Shown: in pieces, positions 52,958 through 62,127 of the stretch
Layout of the letters: each line of letters starts with the position of its first letter
Numbering within the stretch: the stretch's first letter is position 1
Assembly: GCA_016210205.1 (NCBI GenBank)
Contig: JACQUO010000023.1
Location: forward strand, 188,012-252,011
Origin: Chloroflexota bacterium
Lineage (GTDB): Bacteria > Chloroflexota > Dehalococcoidia > JACQUO01
Direction: 5' to 3'
Length of the DNA stretch: 64,000 bases
Made by a program: the position numbers and the translations under genes
The notes under the pieces: generated by a model
The model's database searches: none
What the model was told of the DNA's origin: nothing
What the model saw: only the letters and a program-made list of their open reading frames with translations

Positions 52958-53181
52958 ATCTTTTCGTTCCTCCTTTTTCTTCGGGGCCGCCCCCGGCTGA
53001 TTTCGGCGTAAGATATTAGCCCCAGTTCGGGCCAGTGTCAAGACCCAAAAGGTTCATGTGCCCCAGCTTGGCAAGAGTATGGATGGAGGCCCGCTAACAA
53101 GCTTCCCCAAGTAAAAACAAAGGCTGCTTAGCAGCAGCCGCGGCCTGAAAAGGAACGATTAACCGGCCGGGAGATTCAGCA

Positions 53182-53258
53182 TGGCGACCCCGATGGGATT
53201 CGAACCCACGTTCTCCAGCGTGACAGGCTGGCGTGTTTGACCGCTACACCACGGGGCC
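53182..53258 (-). tRNA. tRNA-Asp (anticodon GTC), CCA encoded
   Basis: The minus strand folds into a complete cloverleaf: acceptor GGCCCCG/CGGGGTC, anticodon stem CCAGC/GCTGG with loop CTGTCAC (anticodon GTC), T-arm with GTTCGAATC. The 3' CCA is encoded. Confidence 0.95.
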
Positions 53259-53349
53259 GCAGCCATGGGAAGTGAGGCGAGCTGACAGAGGCACATAATA
53301 GCCCCGCCGCTCAAGCAGGTTAGCGGTTTAGCCCCCCAGATGTCAAGGA

Positions 53350-53799
53350 CTAGAGCCGAGCCTGGCTCTCCAGCATCACCGTTACCGGGCCGTCGTTGTG
53401 AATTTCCACGAGCATCTGCTTCCGGAACCGGCCCTCCGCCACCCGCAGCCCCTGGGCTCGCAGGTGGGCGACGAAGGCGGCCACCAGGGGCGCCGCCAGC
53501 GCCGGAGGGGCGGCTTCGGTGAAGCTGGGGCGGCGGCCCTTGCGGGCATCGGCATAGAGGGTGAATTGGCTCACCACCAGAGCCTCCCCGCCTATGTCCA
53601 CCAGGGAAAAATTGAACTTTCCCTGGGCGTCGCTGAAGATGCGGAGGAAAGCGCTCTTCTCCGCCAAGTAGCGGGCGTCCTCGTGGCCGTCCCCCTGGCT
53701 CACCCCCAACAAAATAGCGAGACCCGGCCCAATCTCGCCTATGGTCTCGCCCCCTACGCTTACTGTGGCGCGACGCACCCTTTGGAGCAGCGCCCTCAA
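53350..53799 (-). CDS. dtd: D-aminoacyl-tRNA deacylase
   Basis: 149 residues from the TTG at 53799; the longer frame overlaps fmdB. It removes D-amino acids mischarged onto t[18 protein letters not shown] at the start, the [17 protein letters not shown] active-site block and the [12 protein letters not shown]-terminal Gly-Pro motif are complete. It starts just after the stop of fmdB (TGAGTTG), so the two are translationally coupled. Confidence 0.92.
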   Translation of the reverse strand: MRALLQRVRRATVSVGGETIGEIGPGLAILLGVSQGDGHEDARYLAEKSAFLRIFSDAQGKFNFSLVDIGGEALVVSQFTLYADARKGRRPSFTEAAPPALAAPLVAAFVAHLRAQGLRVAEGRFRKQMLVEIHNDGPVTVMLESQARL

Positions 53800-53800
53800 C

Positions 53801-54070
53801 TCAAGCGGGCTCCCCAAAGGGCTTCGTTGGGGTTGGGGTGTTGGCGGGCAGCGGCTCCTCCTTCTTGGAGGGTGACGAGGGGTATTCCTGCACCCGGTTG
53901 TTGTCGGTGCTGTAGAAGCCCGGCCCTTTGAAAAGGACCAGGACGGAATTGTAAACCCGCTGCCCCTCGGCCTGGCACTTGGGGCAAGTCCCATGAGCAT
54001 CCTGAGAAAAGCCGTTCTTCACTTCAAAATGGATGTGGCAAGCCGGACACTTGAATTCATAGGTTGGCAT
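53801..54070 (-). CDS. FmdB-family zinc ribbon protein
   Basis: 89 residues. [17 protein letters not shown] and CPKC in residues 1-33 are the FmdB zinc ribbon: CPAC and CPKC pairs. The rest is a low-complexity Pro/Ser/Lys tail ([19 protein letters not shown]). FmdB-type proteins are putative regulators of unknown role. It precedes dtd in one transcript. Confidence 0.9.
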   Translation of the reverse strand: MPTYEFKCPACHIHFEVKNGFSQDAHGTCPKCQAEGQRVYNSVLVLFKGPGFYSTDNNRVQEYPSSPSKKEEPLPANTPTPTKPFGEPA

Positions 54071-54144
54071 GCGAGACCCGCCTCACCTCGGGAAACATCA
54101 CTTCAACCTGGCGCTCCTCTTTTGGGAGCGCTAGATTATCTTAA

Positions 54145-54173
54145 ATCTTATCACTCGCCTCCAAAGCTGTCAA
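54145..54173 (-). promoter_or_regulatory. Promoter of fmdB-dtd
   Basis: On the minus strand, perfect TTGACA, exactly 17 bp, TAAGAT, 75 bp before the fmdB ATG. A perfect 7-bp hairpin GCGCTCC..GGAGCGC lies in the leader (54111-54131). Confidence 0.7.
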
Positions 54174-54228
54174 GGAAAATGCCCCCGGCTCCCCAAAAGG
54201 GCCAAGGCCAGCTCGGGCCTGGGAGGTT

Positions 54229-54290
54229 GTTTAGCACCGCTTTACGACCATCCCCCTGACCCTCCTCCTGGTCAGGAAGAACGCTCTCCC
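54229..54290. repeat. Dispersed GC-rich intergenic repeat, copy F (partial)
   Basis: GTTTAGCACCGCTTTACGACCATCCCC, then CTGACC..CTGGTCAGGAAG, matches the left half of copy A at 3168 over about 50 bp. The second half of the element is missing. Confidence 0.6.
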
Positions 54291-54375
54291 CGCCCTCCCT
54301 CTGGCGGTTGCCGTGCCGCAGTCGTTGTGCTAAACTCCTTCACCAGTGCTCCGGGCCAGGCAACAGGCCGCGGGG

Positions 54376-54405
54376 TTGTGGGACAAATCAAACCTGTGCT
54401 ATACT
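54376..54405 (+). promoter_or_regulatory. rpsB: Promoter of the rpsB-ispG cluster
   Basis: TTGTGG, 18 bp, TATACT, 37 bp before the TTG start of rpsB. Confidence 0.6.
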
Positions 54406-54442
54406 GGGGAAAAATCAAGGGTCTGAAGAAAGGCGGGGTAGA

Positions 54443-55249
54443 TTGGCCGTAACGGTATCCATGAAGACGCTCCTCGAGGCTGGGGCCCACTTCGGCCACC
54501 AGACCCGGCGCTGGAACCCCAAGATGAGGAGCTTCATCTTCACCCAGCGCAACGGCATTCACATCATAGACCTGCAGCAGACCGCCGTCCTTCTGGCCAA
54601 GGCGTATGACTTCGTCAAAGAGCTCGTGGCCAACGGCGGCGAAATCATCTTCGTGGGCACGAAAAAGCAGGCCCAAGAGTCCATCCAGCTGGAGGCCAAG
54701 CGGTGCGGCATGCACTTTGTGGACCAACGCTGGCTGGGGGGGATGCTCACTAACTTCACCACTATCCAGAACCGCATCGACTACCTGGTGCGCCTGGAGG
54801 ACCGCAAGGTCCGGGGCGAGTTGGACTACCTCCCCAAGAAGGAGGCCCATAGCCTGGATGAGGAGGTCTTACGGCTCAACCGCCAGCTGGGCGGCGTCAA
54901 AGCCTTGACCAAGGTTCCGGGCGCCATCTTCATCGTGGACCCCAGCAAGGAGCGCATCGCCATAAGCGAGGCCCGGAAGATAGGAATCCCCATCGTGTCG
55001 GTGGTGGATACCAACTGCGACCCCGATGAGATAGATTATCCCATCCCCGCCAACGACGACGCCATCAAGGCCATCAAGCTCATCACCAGCATCATGGCCA
55101 ACGCTGTCCTCGAAGGGAAGGCCCTCAGGGCCGGCACCGAGGGCGAGCCCCCTAAAGATGGTGAAGCCTCTGTGCCCGCTAAGGACGGCCAGCAGCCGGA
55201 GAAGGACCTGGCCGCCACCACGAACCCGGCTCCAGGAAGCCAGCCGTGA
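54443..55249 (+). CDS. rpsB: 30S ribosomal protein S2
   Basis: 268 residues from the TTG at 54443, preferred because AAAGGCGGGG lies just upstream and the reading [14 protein letters not shown] gives the normal N-terminus. Blocks: [41 protein letters not shown] and [25 protein letters not shown] (split). The last 40 residues form a low-complexity Glu/Gly/Pro tail not seen in E. coli S2. It is first in a nine-gene cluster. Its stop overlaps the tsf start as GTGA. Confidence 0.96.
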   Translation: MAVTVSMKTLLEAGAHFGHQTRRWNPKMRSFIFTQRNGIHIIDLQQTAVLLAKAYDFVKELVANGGEIIFVGTKKQAQESIQLEAKRCGMHFVDQRWLGGMLTNFTTIQNRIDYLVRLEDRKVRGELDYLPKKEAHSLDEEVLRLNRQLGGVKALTKVPGAIFIVDPSKERIAISEARKIGIPIVSVVDTNCDPDEIDYPIPANDDAIKAIKLITSIMANAVLEGKALRAGTEGEPPKDGEASVPAKDGQQPEKDLAATTNPAPGSQP

Positions 55250-55749
55250 ATATTAGCCCCGAGGCTATCCGCGAGCTCCGGGGACGCACCGGGGCTGGCA
55301 TTATGGACTGCAAGCGCGCGCTGGAGGACTCCAGGGGCGACCTGGTCGCCGCCACCGAGGCCCTGCGCCACAAGGGTCTGGCCCTGGCGGCCAGTAAGGC
55401 CACCCGAGTGGCCACCCAGGGGGTCATCGCGGCCTACCTCCACGCTGGGAGTCGCATCGGCGCCCTGGTGGAGGTCAACTGCGAGACGGATTTCGTGGCC
55501 CGCACCAAGGAGTTCCAGGAGTTGGCCCATAACCTGGCCATGCAGGTGGCGGCTATGAAACCCCTGGTCATCAGCCCCCAGGAGCTGCCCTCTGGCACCG
55601 AGGCCCGCCCCGAGGAAGCCTGCCTCATGCTCCAGCCCTTCATCAAAGACCCCCAGAAGAAGGTTCAAGATATTGTAACTGAGGCCGTTGCCCGCACCGG
55701 GGAGAATATCAAGGTTAAAAGATTCGTACGCTTCGAACTGGGTTCATGA
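55246..55749 (+). CDS. tsf: Elongation factor Ts, short form
   Basis: 167 residues, GTG start overlapping the rpsB stop. It recycles EF-Tu-GDP. The N-terminal UBA-like domain ([25 protein letters not shown]) and the core ([16 protein letters not shown]) are present. The E. coli protein is about 280 residues, so this form lacks one of the two core repeats and the coiled coil, as in Thermus and Chloroflexota. The frame is intact, so the shortness is natural and not a truncation. Confidence 0.95.
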   Translation: MNISPEAIRELRGRTGAGIMDCKRALEDSRGDLVAATEALRHKGLALAASKATRVATQGVIAAYLHAGSRIGALVEVNCETDFVARTKEFQELAHNLAMQVAAMKPLVISPQELPSGTEARPEEACLMLQPFIKDPQKKVQDIVTEAVARTGENIKVKRFVRFELGS

Positions 55750-55755
55750 TGGGGC

Positions 55756-56508
55756 ATGGCGGATAAAGGGGCCAGACCCTTCCGGCGCATCCTCCTGAAA
55801 ATCAGCGGCGAAGCTCTGGCAGGGGGGGACCGGTTCGGCGTGGACCGCACGGTGACCGGCGACATCTCCCGCCAAATCCGCGAGGTCCTTGCCTCTGGCA
55901 TGGAGATAGCGGTGGTGGTGGGAGGAGGGAATATCTGGAGGGGCAGCGAGGCCGCGCGCCAGGGGATGGACCGGGCCACCGCTGACCAAGCGGGGATGCT
56001 GGCCACCTTGATTAACGCCCTGGTCCTCCAGGACTCGCTGGAGAAGGCCGGCGTCACCACCCGCACCCAGTCCGCCGTCAATGTACAGGAGATAGCGGAG
56101 CCCTTCATCCGGAGGAGAGCCATCCGCCACCTGGAGAAGGGACGGGCGGTTATCTTTGCGGCAGGGACGGGCAACCCATACATGACCACAGACACCGCCG
56201 CCGCCCTCCGGGCCATTGAGATAGGAGCCGATGTCATGCTCATGGCCAAGAACCGGGTGGACGGGGTCTATGACGGGGACCCCCGGACCAACTCCATGGC
56301 CAAGAAATACCGCAGGCTGACCTACGGCGAGGCCCTCCAGGCTCGCCTAGAGGTCATGGACCCAACGGCTCTGTCGCTGTGCCTGGAGAATAACCTCATC
56401 ACCATCGTTTTTGACATCCAGGGAGAGAACTCTATCGTCAGGGCCGCCCTGGGGGAAGATATCGGAACGCGCCTTACCGCTGTCGCTGAGGGGGCAGCTC
56501 GTGCCTGA
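55756..56508 (+). CDS. pyrH: UMP kinase
   Basis: 250 residues. Phosphorylates UMP to UDP. The amino-acid kinase fold is clear: [42 protein letters not shown] and [17 protein letters not shown]. Its 3' end overlaps frr by 8 nt. It stands in the standard rpsB-tsf-pyrH-frr order. Confidence 0.96.
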   Translation: MADKGARPFRRILLKISGEALAGGDRFGVDRTVTGDISRQIREVLASGMEIAVVVGGGNIWRGSEAARQGMDRATADQAGMLATLINALVLQDSLEKAGVTTRTQSAVNVQEIAEPFIRRRAIRHLEKGRAVIFAAGTGNPYMTTDTAAALRAIEIGADVMLMAKNRVDGVYDGDPRTNSMAKKYRRLTYGEALQARLEVMDPTALSLCLENNLITIVFDIQGENSIVRAALGEDIGTRLTAVAEGAARA

Positions 56509-57073
56509 AAATAAAGCCTTGGACGCCACCCTGGCCCAGGCCAGGGAGAGGATGCAAAAGGGTCTGGAGAGCCTGAAGCGGGAGCTAGCCACGCTTCGGG
56601 CCGGCCGGGCCCACCCCGGCCTGGTGGAGCACCTTAAGGTGGAATACTACGGCGTGCCCACGCCCCTCAACCAGGTGGCCAGCATCGCCGTTCCTGAAGC
56701 CCAACTCCTGCTCATCCAGCCCTGGGACAAGGGCGCGATGGGCTCCATCCTCAAGGCCATTCAGAAGTCGGACCTGGGCCTCAACCCTCAGAGCGACGGT
56801 GCCAGCATCCGCCTGGTCATCCCCCCCCTCACGGAGGAGCGGCGCCGGGAGATGGTGCGCCAGGCCCACAAGCGCACTGAAGAAGGGCGGGTAGCCCTGA
56901 GAAATATCCGCCGCGACGCTCTAGAGGAACTTAGGAGGATGGCCCGAGAGAAAACAGCCTCCGAGGACGAAGAGAACCGGGCCAAGGAGCAGCTGCAAAA
57001 AATCACGGACAGCTTCATCGCCTCGGGGGACGAACTGGGCCGGGCCAAAGAAGCAGAAATCATGGAGGTCTAG
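56501..57073 (+). CDS. frr: Ribosome recycling factor
   Basis: 190 residues from the GTG at 56501 (GAGGGGG upstream); the longer frame lies in pyrH. It splits post-termination ribosomes with EF-G. The conserved [50 protein letters not shown] (split) and the C-terminal long helix with a KITD motif are present. Confidence 0.95.
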   Translation: MPENKALDATLAQARERMQKGLESLKRELATLRAGRAHPGLVEHLKVEYYGVPTPLNQVASIAVPEAQLLLIQPWDKGAMGSILKAIQKSDLGLNPQSDGASIRLVIPPLTEERRREMVRQAHKRTEEGRVALRNIRRDALEELRRMAREKTASEDEENRAKEQLQKITDSFIASGDELGRAKEAEIMEV

Positions 57074-57082
57074 GCCCCCAGG

Positions 57083-57835
57083 ATGCCCCAATCCCCTCAC
57101 CCTGATACACGAAAAAAGGCCACCAAGCCCTCCCCTCTGCCCCCCCCTCTCAAACACGTGGGGATTATCATGGACGGCAACGGGCGCTGGGCCAAGGAGC
57201 GGGGCCTCCCCAGGATTGAAGGCCACCGCGCGGGCACGAGGAACATCCGTCCGGTGGTGGAGGCCTTCGCCCGGCGTGGCATACCTTATCTCACTCTCTT
57301 CGCCTTCTCCACGGAGAACTGGAGCCGCCCGGACTGGGAGATTAAGGGCTTGATGCAGGTCCTGGGCGAGGCCATCGACCGGGAGACTGAGGAGTTCCAC
57401 CGCCACGGGGTGCGCCTCTGCCACCTGGGACACCTGGACAAGCTGGCTCCAGCGCTTCGGGACAAGGTGCGTCAGGCTCTTGAGCTCACCAAAAATAATA
57501 CCGGCCTCAGTCTGAGCATCGCCTTCAACTACGGCGGGCGCGCGGAGATTCTGGACGCCCTTCGTGACATCATCCGTGACCACATCCCTCCCGAGGCGGT
57601 GGACGAGGCCCTCATCAGCCGGTACCTTTACACCAGCGGACAGCCAGACCCGGATTTCATCATCCGCACTGGGGGGGACTTGCGGCTCAGCAATTTCCTC
57701 CTGTGGCAGTCCGCCTACAGCGAAATTTACTGCACTCCGACCTACTGGCCCGACTTCAACGAAGAGGAGATAGAGCGGGCCCTGGAGAACTACCGGCGCC
57801 GGGAACGGCGATTCGGGGGAAGGCCCTCGGAGTAG
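57083..57835 (+). CDS. uppS: Isoprenyl transferase (undecaprenyl diphosphate synthase)
   Basis: 250 residues. Cis-prenyl chain elongation to the C55 lipid carrier for cell-wall precursors. HVGIIMDGNGRWAKERGLPR (catalytic Asp in MDGNGRWA), FAFSTENWSRP, TGGDLRLSNFLLWQSAYSE and the C-terminal RRFGG complete the family. A 24-residue Pro/Lys-rich N-terminal extension is present. It starts 9 bp after frr. Confidence 0.95.
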   Translation: MPQSPHPDTRKKATKPSPLPPPLKHVGIIMDGNGRWAKERGLPRIEGHRAGTRNIRPVVEAFARRGIPYLTLFAFSTENWSRPDWEIKGLMQVLGEAIDRETEEFHRHGVRLCHLGHLDKLAPALRDKVRQALELTKNNTGLSLSIAFNYGGRAEILDALRDIIRDHIPPEAVDEALISRYLYTSGQPDPDFIIRTGGDLRLSNFLLWQSAYSEIYCTPTYWPDFNEEEIERALENYRRRERRFGGRPSE

Positions 57836-57887
57836 GGCCGAGCCCCCTTCCGCCGCCGGCCTGCTCCCCCCAGGCCCCGAGGTGAAG

Positions 57888-58685
57888 ATGCTGCGCCAGA
57901 GAGTCCTCAGCGCCCTGGTCTTCGTCCCCCTGCTGCTCTTGGCGGTCTGGTACGGAGACCCCTGGTTCACTGGGGTTTTCGCTGGCATCGCCCTGCTGGC
58001 GGCCTATGAGTTCTTCCGCCTGGCCAGCCGGGCCGGCTACAACCCCATACATCCTTTGGGGTTTCTGGGGACCTTCCTCTTCGTCCTCAACGCCCATTCG
58101 GGGGCGCTTTGGAGCACCCCTGCCCTGCTGGGGGCTGCCGCCGTCCTTTCCCTGGCCTGGCTCATTGTCCGCCGCCGCCACCACCGCATCTTACCTGACT
58201 GGACCTGGACCATGCTGGGCATGCTCTACATCGGCGCCCTCCTGTCCTTCTTCATCGCCCTGCGAGGCCTGCCCCTGGGACGGGAGTGGACCCTCATGGC
58301 CCTGCTGGGGACCTTCGCCGTGGACACCTTCGCCTATCTCATCGGGCGAACCTGGGGGCGCCACCGCATGGCTGGGGCCATCAGCCCCAGCAAGACCTGG
58401 GAGGGGGCCTTCGGCGGCGTGCTGGGCGGCATTGTCGTTATCCTCCTGCTCTCCCAGGGGCTCAGAGCGCCCTTGACCCTGTTCCAAGGGATGGCGCTGG
58501 GGTTCTCCATCAGCCTGGCCGGCCAGTTGGGCGACCTCTTTGAGTCGGTCCTCAAACGCCTCGCCGGAGCCAAGGACGCCAGCAACCTGGTCCCCGGCCA
58601 CGGCGGCATCCTGGACCGGCTGGATAGCCTGCTCCCCTCAGGGGTAGTGGTCTATTACTTCGTCACTATGATGGTCCTGCCATGA
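57888..58685 (+). CDS. cdsA: Phosphatidate cytidylyltransferase
   Basis: 265 residues from the ATG at 57888 (GAGGTGAAG upstream; a GTG at 57882 is possible). Integral membrane enzyme, about seven helices, making CDP-diacylglycerol from phosphatidic acid and CTP. The signature SVLKRLAGAKDASNLVPGHGG is at the end, containing the conserved KD and the PGHGG motif. Its stop overlaps dxr as ATGA. Confidence 0.95.
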   Translation: MLRQRVLSALVFVPLLLLAVWYGDPWFTGVFAGIALLAAYEFFRLASRAGYNPIHPLGFLGTFLFVLNAHSGALWSTPALLGAAAVLSLAWLIVRRRHHRILPDWTWTMLGMLYIGALLSFFIALRGLPLGREWTLMALLGTFAVDTFAYLIGRTWGRHRMAGAISPSKTWEGAFGGVLGGIVVILLLSQGLRAPLTLFQGMALGFSISLAGQLGDLFESVLKRLAGAKDASNLVPGHGGILDRLDSLLPSGVVVYYFVTMMVLP

Positions 58686-59845
58686 CCTCGGGAAAGGCCA
58701 GAAGCGCCGCCAATCCCCGAAAGCGCCTGGCCATCCTGGGCTCCACCGGCTCCATCGGCCGTCAGACGCTGGAGGTGGCCCGGGCCTTCCCCTCCCGGCT
58801 CAAGGTCGAGGCCCTGGCCGGGGGCGAGAACAAGGAGCTCCTTCTAGAGCAGCTCGCGGAGTTCCGCCCCGCCCTGGTGGCGAGCCTGGTCCCCCTGGGA
58901 GAGGGAGAGTTGGCCCACCCCTGCCTGTGGCTGTCTCTGGAGGAGATGACCACCCACCCCGATGTGGACCTAGTGGTGGTGGCCACCGCAGGCAAGGCAG
59001 GGCTGGCCCCTACGCTGGCGGCCCTCCGGGCCGGCAAGGAGGTGGCCCTAGCCAACAAGGAGGTCCTGGTCATGGCCGGGGAAATCGTCATGGCCCAGGC
59101 CCAAGCCCAGGATGTGACCATCAGGCCCATCGACAGCGAGCACAGCGCCCTCTGGCAGTGTCTGGAGGGGCAACGGGGCGAGGTGGCCCGCCTCATCCTC
59201 ACCGCCTCCGGCGGGGCCTTACGGGACTTGAGCCCGGAGCAGATGGAGGAGGTAACCCCCGCCCAGGCCCTCCGCCACCCCACCTGGAGCATGGGCCGCA
59301 AGGTCACCATCGACTCCGCCACCCTGATGAACAAGGGCATGGAGCTCATCGAGGCCCACTGGCTCTTCGGGGTGCCCCTGGAGCGCATCGGCGTGGTGCT
59401 CCATCCCCAGAGCATGGTTCACTCCATGGTGGAGTTCGCCGATGGCTCCATCCTGGCCCAGATGAGCCCCCCAGATATGAGGCTGCCCATCCAGTACGCA
59501 TTGAGCTACCCCGAGCGCTGGGAGAACCCCAGCCTCCCCCGCCTGCCCGACCAGGCCACCCTGGACTTCCGCCCCGTGCCCCCGGGCCGCTATCCCTGCC
59601 TGGAGCTGGCCCGGGAGGCGGCCCTTCTGGGCGGCACCTGCCCCGCGGTGCTCTGCGCCGCCGACGAGGTGGCGGTGGAGCGCTTCCTGGCTGGGGGCCT
59701 GGCCTTCACCGACATCCCGCAACTCATCGCCGCGGCGCTGGGGCGGCACCGGCGGGTGGGCCATCCGAGCCTGAAGCAAATCCTGGCGGCTGATGCCTGG
59801 TCCCGCCGCCAGGCCCAGGCCTGGAGCCCTCGAGGAGATAGCTGA
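58682..59845 (+). CDS. dxr: 1-deoxy-D-xylulose 5-phosphate reductoisomerase
   Basis: 387 residues. Second step of the MEP isoprenoid pathway. The NADPH-binding ILGSTGSIGRQTLEV, LANKEVLVMAGE, IDSEHSALWQ and SGGALRDLS, ATLMNKGMELIEAHWLF motifs are intact, as is HPQSMVHSMVEF. It starts with the ATGA overlap. It is encoded in the same cluster as ispG, the sixth MEP enzyme. Confidence 0.96.
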   Translation: MTSGKARSAANPRKRLAILGSTGSIGRQTLEVARAFPSRLKVEALAGGENKELLLEQLAEFRPALVASLVPLGEGELAHPCLWLSLEEMTTHPDVDLVVVATAGKAGLAPTLAALRAGKEVALANKEVLVMAGEIVMAQAQAQDVTIRPIDSEHSALWQCLEGQRGEVARLILTASGGALRDLSPEQMEEVTPAQALRHPTWSMGRKVTIDSATLMNKGMELIEAHWLFGVPLERIGVVLHPQSMVHSMVEFADGSILAQMSPPDMRLPIQYALSYPERWENPSLPRLPDQATLDFRPVPPGRYPCLELAREAALLGGTCPAVLCAADEVAVERFLAGGLAFTDIPQLIAAALGRHRRVGHPSLKQILAADAWSRRQAQAWSPRGDS

Positions 59846-59847
59846 TA

Positions 59848-60927
59848 ATGTCTGGCTTCCTGTTAGGCCTTTTGTCCTTCGTGGCGACCTTCTTCTTCAT
59901 CATTCTGGTGCACGAGCTGGGCCACTTCCTGGCGGCGCGCCGGGCCGGGGTGGTGGTGGAGGAGTTCGGGGTGGGCTTCCCGCCACGGCTCTGGGCCACC
60001 AAGCGGGGCGGCACCGAGTATTCCCTGAACCTCATCCCCCTGGGGGGCTTTGTGCGTCTGTTAGGAGAAGAGGACCCCCAAGCCCCCGGCAGCCTGGCGG
60101 AGAGGAGGCCCTCGGTTCGGCTCTTCATCCTGGCGGCAGGCTCGGTGAGCAACCTGCTGCTGCCTCTGATGCTCCTGCCCCTGAGCTTCATGCTGCCACG
60201 TCCGGTGCTCCTGGGCGGGGAGGGGATAAGGGTTGTCCAGGTGGTGCGGGACTCTCCGGCGGCCCAGGCAGGCCTCCAGGCGGAGGACGTCATCCTGGCG
60301 GTGGACGGCCGGCCCACCTCGGGCCTGGCCCAGCTGGAGGACTTGAGCCAGCTCATCTCCGCCCGGGCTGGCGCCCCCATGACGCTGCTTTTGGAGCGGG
60401 AGGGCCAAACCTCCTCTGTCACCGTCGTCCCCCGGGTGGACACACCTTCGGGCCAGGGGCGGCTGGGCATCGTCTTCACCTGGGCTCGGCCCCTCATCGA
60501 GACCCGGGCCTACCTGCCCTGGGAGGCCGTACCCCTGGGGATAGCGGAGACCTGGAACCTGGTGAGCCTCACTTTTCGGGGGCTGGCCACCATGGTGGCG
60601 GGACAGTCGCCGTTGGCGGTGGTGGGGGTGGTGGGCATCGCCCAGGCTACGGGAGAGGTGAGCCAGGGGGGCATTGTACCCCTAGTGGTCTGGACCGCCA
60701 TGCTCAGCCTGAACATCGGCATCCTCAACCTCCTCCCCATCCCCATGCTGGACGGGGGGCGCATGGCCTTCGTCCTCATTGAGGTGCTCCGGAGGGGCAA
60801 GCGCATCTCGCCCCAAAAGGAGCGCCTGGCCCATATGATTGGCCTGGCCCTCCTCCTGGCCCTGGTGGCGGTGGTGTCGTATTATGATATCGTGAGGCTA
60901 GTCCAGGGCCGGAGCATCATCCCCTAA
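59848..60927 (+). CDS. rseP: Site-2 metalloprotease RseP-like
   Basis: 359 residues. M50 zinc intramembrane protease: HELGHFLAARRAG in the first helix gives the zinc ligands. A PDZ domain (about 125-205, DSPAAQAGLQAEDVILAVDGRP) sits in the middle, and NLLPIPMLDGGR in a late helix supplies the third ligand. In other species it cleaves anti-sigma factors; no such substrate is here. It is in the common cdsA-dxr-rseP order. Confidence 0.95.
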   Translation: MSGFLLGLLSFVATFFFIILVHELGHFLAARRAGVVVEEFGVGFPPRLWATKRGGTEYSLNLIPLGGFVRLLGEEDPQAPGSLAERRPSVRLFILAAGSVSNLLLPLMLLPLSFMLPRPVLLGGEGIRVVQVVRDSPAAQAGLQAEDVILAVDGRPTSGLAQLEDLSQLISARAGAPMTLLLEREGQTSSVTVVPRVDTPSGQGRLGIVFTWARPLIETRAYLPWEAVPLGIAETWNLVSLTFRGLATMVAGQSPLAVVGVVGIAQATGEVSQGGIVPLVVWTAMLSLNIGILNLLPIPMLDGGRMAFVLIEVLRRGKRISPQKERLAHMIGLALLLALVAVVSYYDIVRLVQGRSIIP

Positions 60928-60931
60928 GGCC

Positions 60932-61981
60932 ATGATGCGCCGCGAGTCCAAGCCCATCCGTATCGGCCCCGTGACCGTGGGGGGCGGGGCGCCCATCGTG
61001 GTCCAGTCCATGACCAAGACGGACACCCGGGACGCCGCGGCCACGGTGCGCCAGCTCCACGCCCTGGCTGGGGTCGGCTGCGAGCTGGCCCGCCTGGCGG
61101 TGCCTGACACCGAGGCAGCCCAGGCCCTGCCCCGCATCAAAAAAGAGAGCCCCCTCCCCCTCATCGCCGACATCCACTTCGACCATCGCCTGGCCCTGGC
61201 GTCGCTGGGAGCCGGGGTGGACGGCCTGCGCCTCAACCCCGGGAACATCGGCGCCCCGGAGCGGGTGGCCGCGGTGGTGCGGGCGGCTCGGGAGCGGGCC
61301 GTGCCCATCCGGGTGGGGGTCAATGCCGGCAGCCTGCCCCAGGATGCCCGGAGGGGCAGCGTCGCCGAGCGCATGGTGGCGGCGGCCTTGGCCCAGGTGC
61401 GCCAACTGGAGGCGCTGGACTTCGACCTCATCAAGGTGTCCCTCAAGGCCTTCGATGTGCCCACCACTGTGGCGGCCTACACCGGCATCGCCCCCCTCAT
61501 CCCCTATCCCCTGCACCTGGGCATCACCGAGTCGGGCCTGGCGCGGGCGGGGACGGTGCGCTCCGCCGTGGGCCTGGGGGTGCTGCTGTTTTTGGGCATT
61601 GGGGACACCGTGCGGGTGTCGCTCACCGGCCCGCCGGAGGAGGAGGTGGCGGTGGCCTATGAGATTTTGAAGTCCCTGAACCTGCGCCAGCGTGGGGCCA
61701 CCCTGGTCTCCTGCCCCACCTGCGGGCGCATCGAGACGGACCTGGAGTCCCTAGCCCGGGCCGTGGAGGCGCATCTACAGAAGATAGACAAACCCCTCAA
61801 GGTGGCGGTGATGGGGTGTGTGGTCAACGGCCCCGGGGAGGCCGCGGACGCTGATGTGGGCATCGCCTGCGGCAAGGGCCGAGGGGTGCTCTTCCGGGGC
61901 GGTGTCAAGCTGCGCACGGTGGAGGAGCAGGACTATCTTTCGGCGCTGCTAGCGGAGATAGAGAAGCTGGCGGCCCCGTGA
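60932..61981 (+). CDS. ispG: 4-hydroxy-3-methylbut-2-enyl diphosphate synthase
   Basis: 349 residues. Iron-sulfur enzyme of the MEP pathway. VGGGAPIVVQSMTKTDTRD at the start, LIADIHFDHRLAL, LRLNPGNIG and the cluster ligands in CPTCGR (Cys pair) and CVVNGPGEA (third Cys) are complete. The length is that of the two-domain bacterial form without the plant insertion. It is the last gene of the cluster, closing the MEP part of it with dxr. Confidence 0.96.
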   Translation: MMRRESKPIRIGPVTVGGGAPIVVQSMTKTDTRDAAATVRQLHALAGVGCELARLAVPDTEAAQALPRIKKESPLPLIADIHFDHRLALASLGAGVDGLRLNPGNIGAPERVAAVVRAARERAVPIRVGVNAGSLPQDARRGSVAERMVAAALAQVRQLEALDFDLIKVSLKAFDVPTTVAAYTGIAPLIPYPLHLGITESGLARAGTVRSAVGLGVLLFLGIGDTVRVSLTGPPEEEVAVAYEILKSLNLRQRGATLVSCPTCGRIETDLESLARAVEAHLQKIDKPLKVAVMGCVVNGPGEAADADVGIACGKGRGVLFRGGVKLRTVEEQDYLSALLAEIEKLAAP

Positions 61982-61989
61982 AACTGAGG

Positions 61990-62040
61990 CTTGTGGTCAG
62001 GGCCCAGGGGTGCGGAGGCTTTGCCCCTCGTAACCCCCAT
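61990..62040. repeat. Dispersed GC-rich intergenic repeat, copy G (short)
   Basis: GGTCAGGGCCCAGGGGTGCGGAGGCTTTGCCCCTCGTAACCCCC matches the end of copy A (AGCATTGCCCCCTTGTAACCC) and the CCAGGGGTGCGG phrase of other copies. It lies just after ispG. Confidence 0.5.
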
Positions 62041-62065
62041 ATCTACACAGTTTTACGAGCCAAGC

Positions 62066-62094
62066 TTGCCTTTCAAGACAGCCCTGGCTATACT
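62066..62094 (+). promoter_or_regulatory. ilvE: Promoter of ilvE
   Basis: TTGCCT, exactly 17 bp, TATACT, 33 bp before the ATG. Confidence 0.65.
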
Positions 62095-62127
62095 AGAACC
62101 CAATTGCGACAGGGGAAAGGAGCGCAC

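Noticed and set aside
55246-55749. Truncated tsf pseudogene
   Set aside because: Domains are coherent and both ends fit the operon. Short EF-Ts is known in related phyla.
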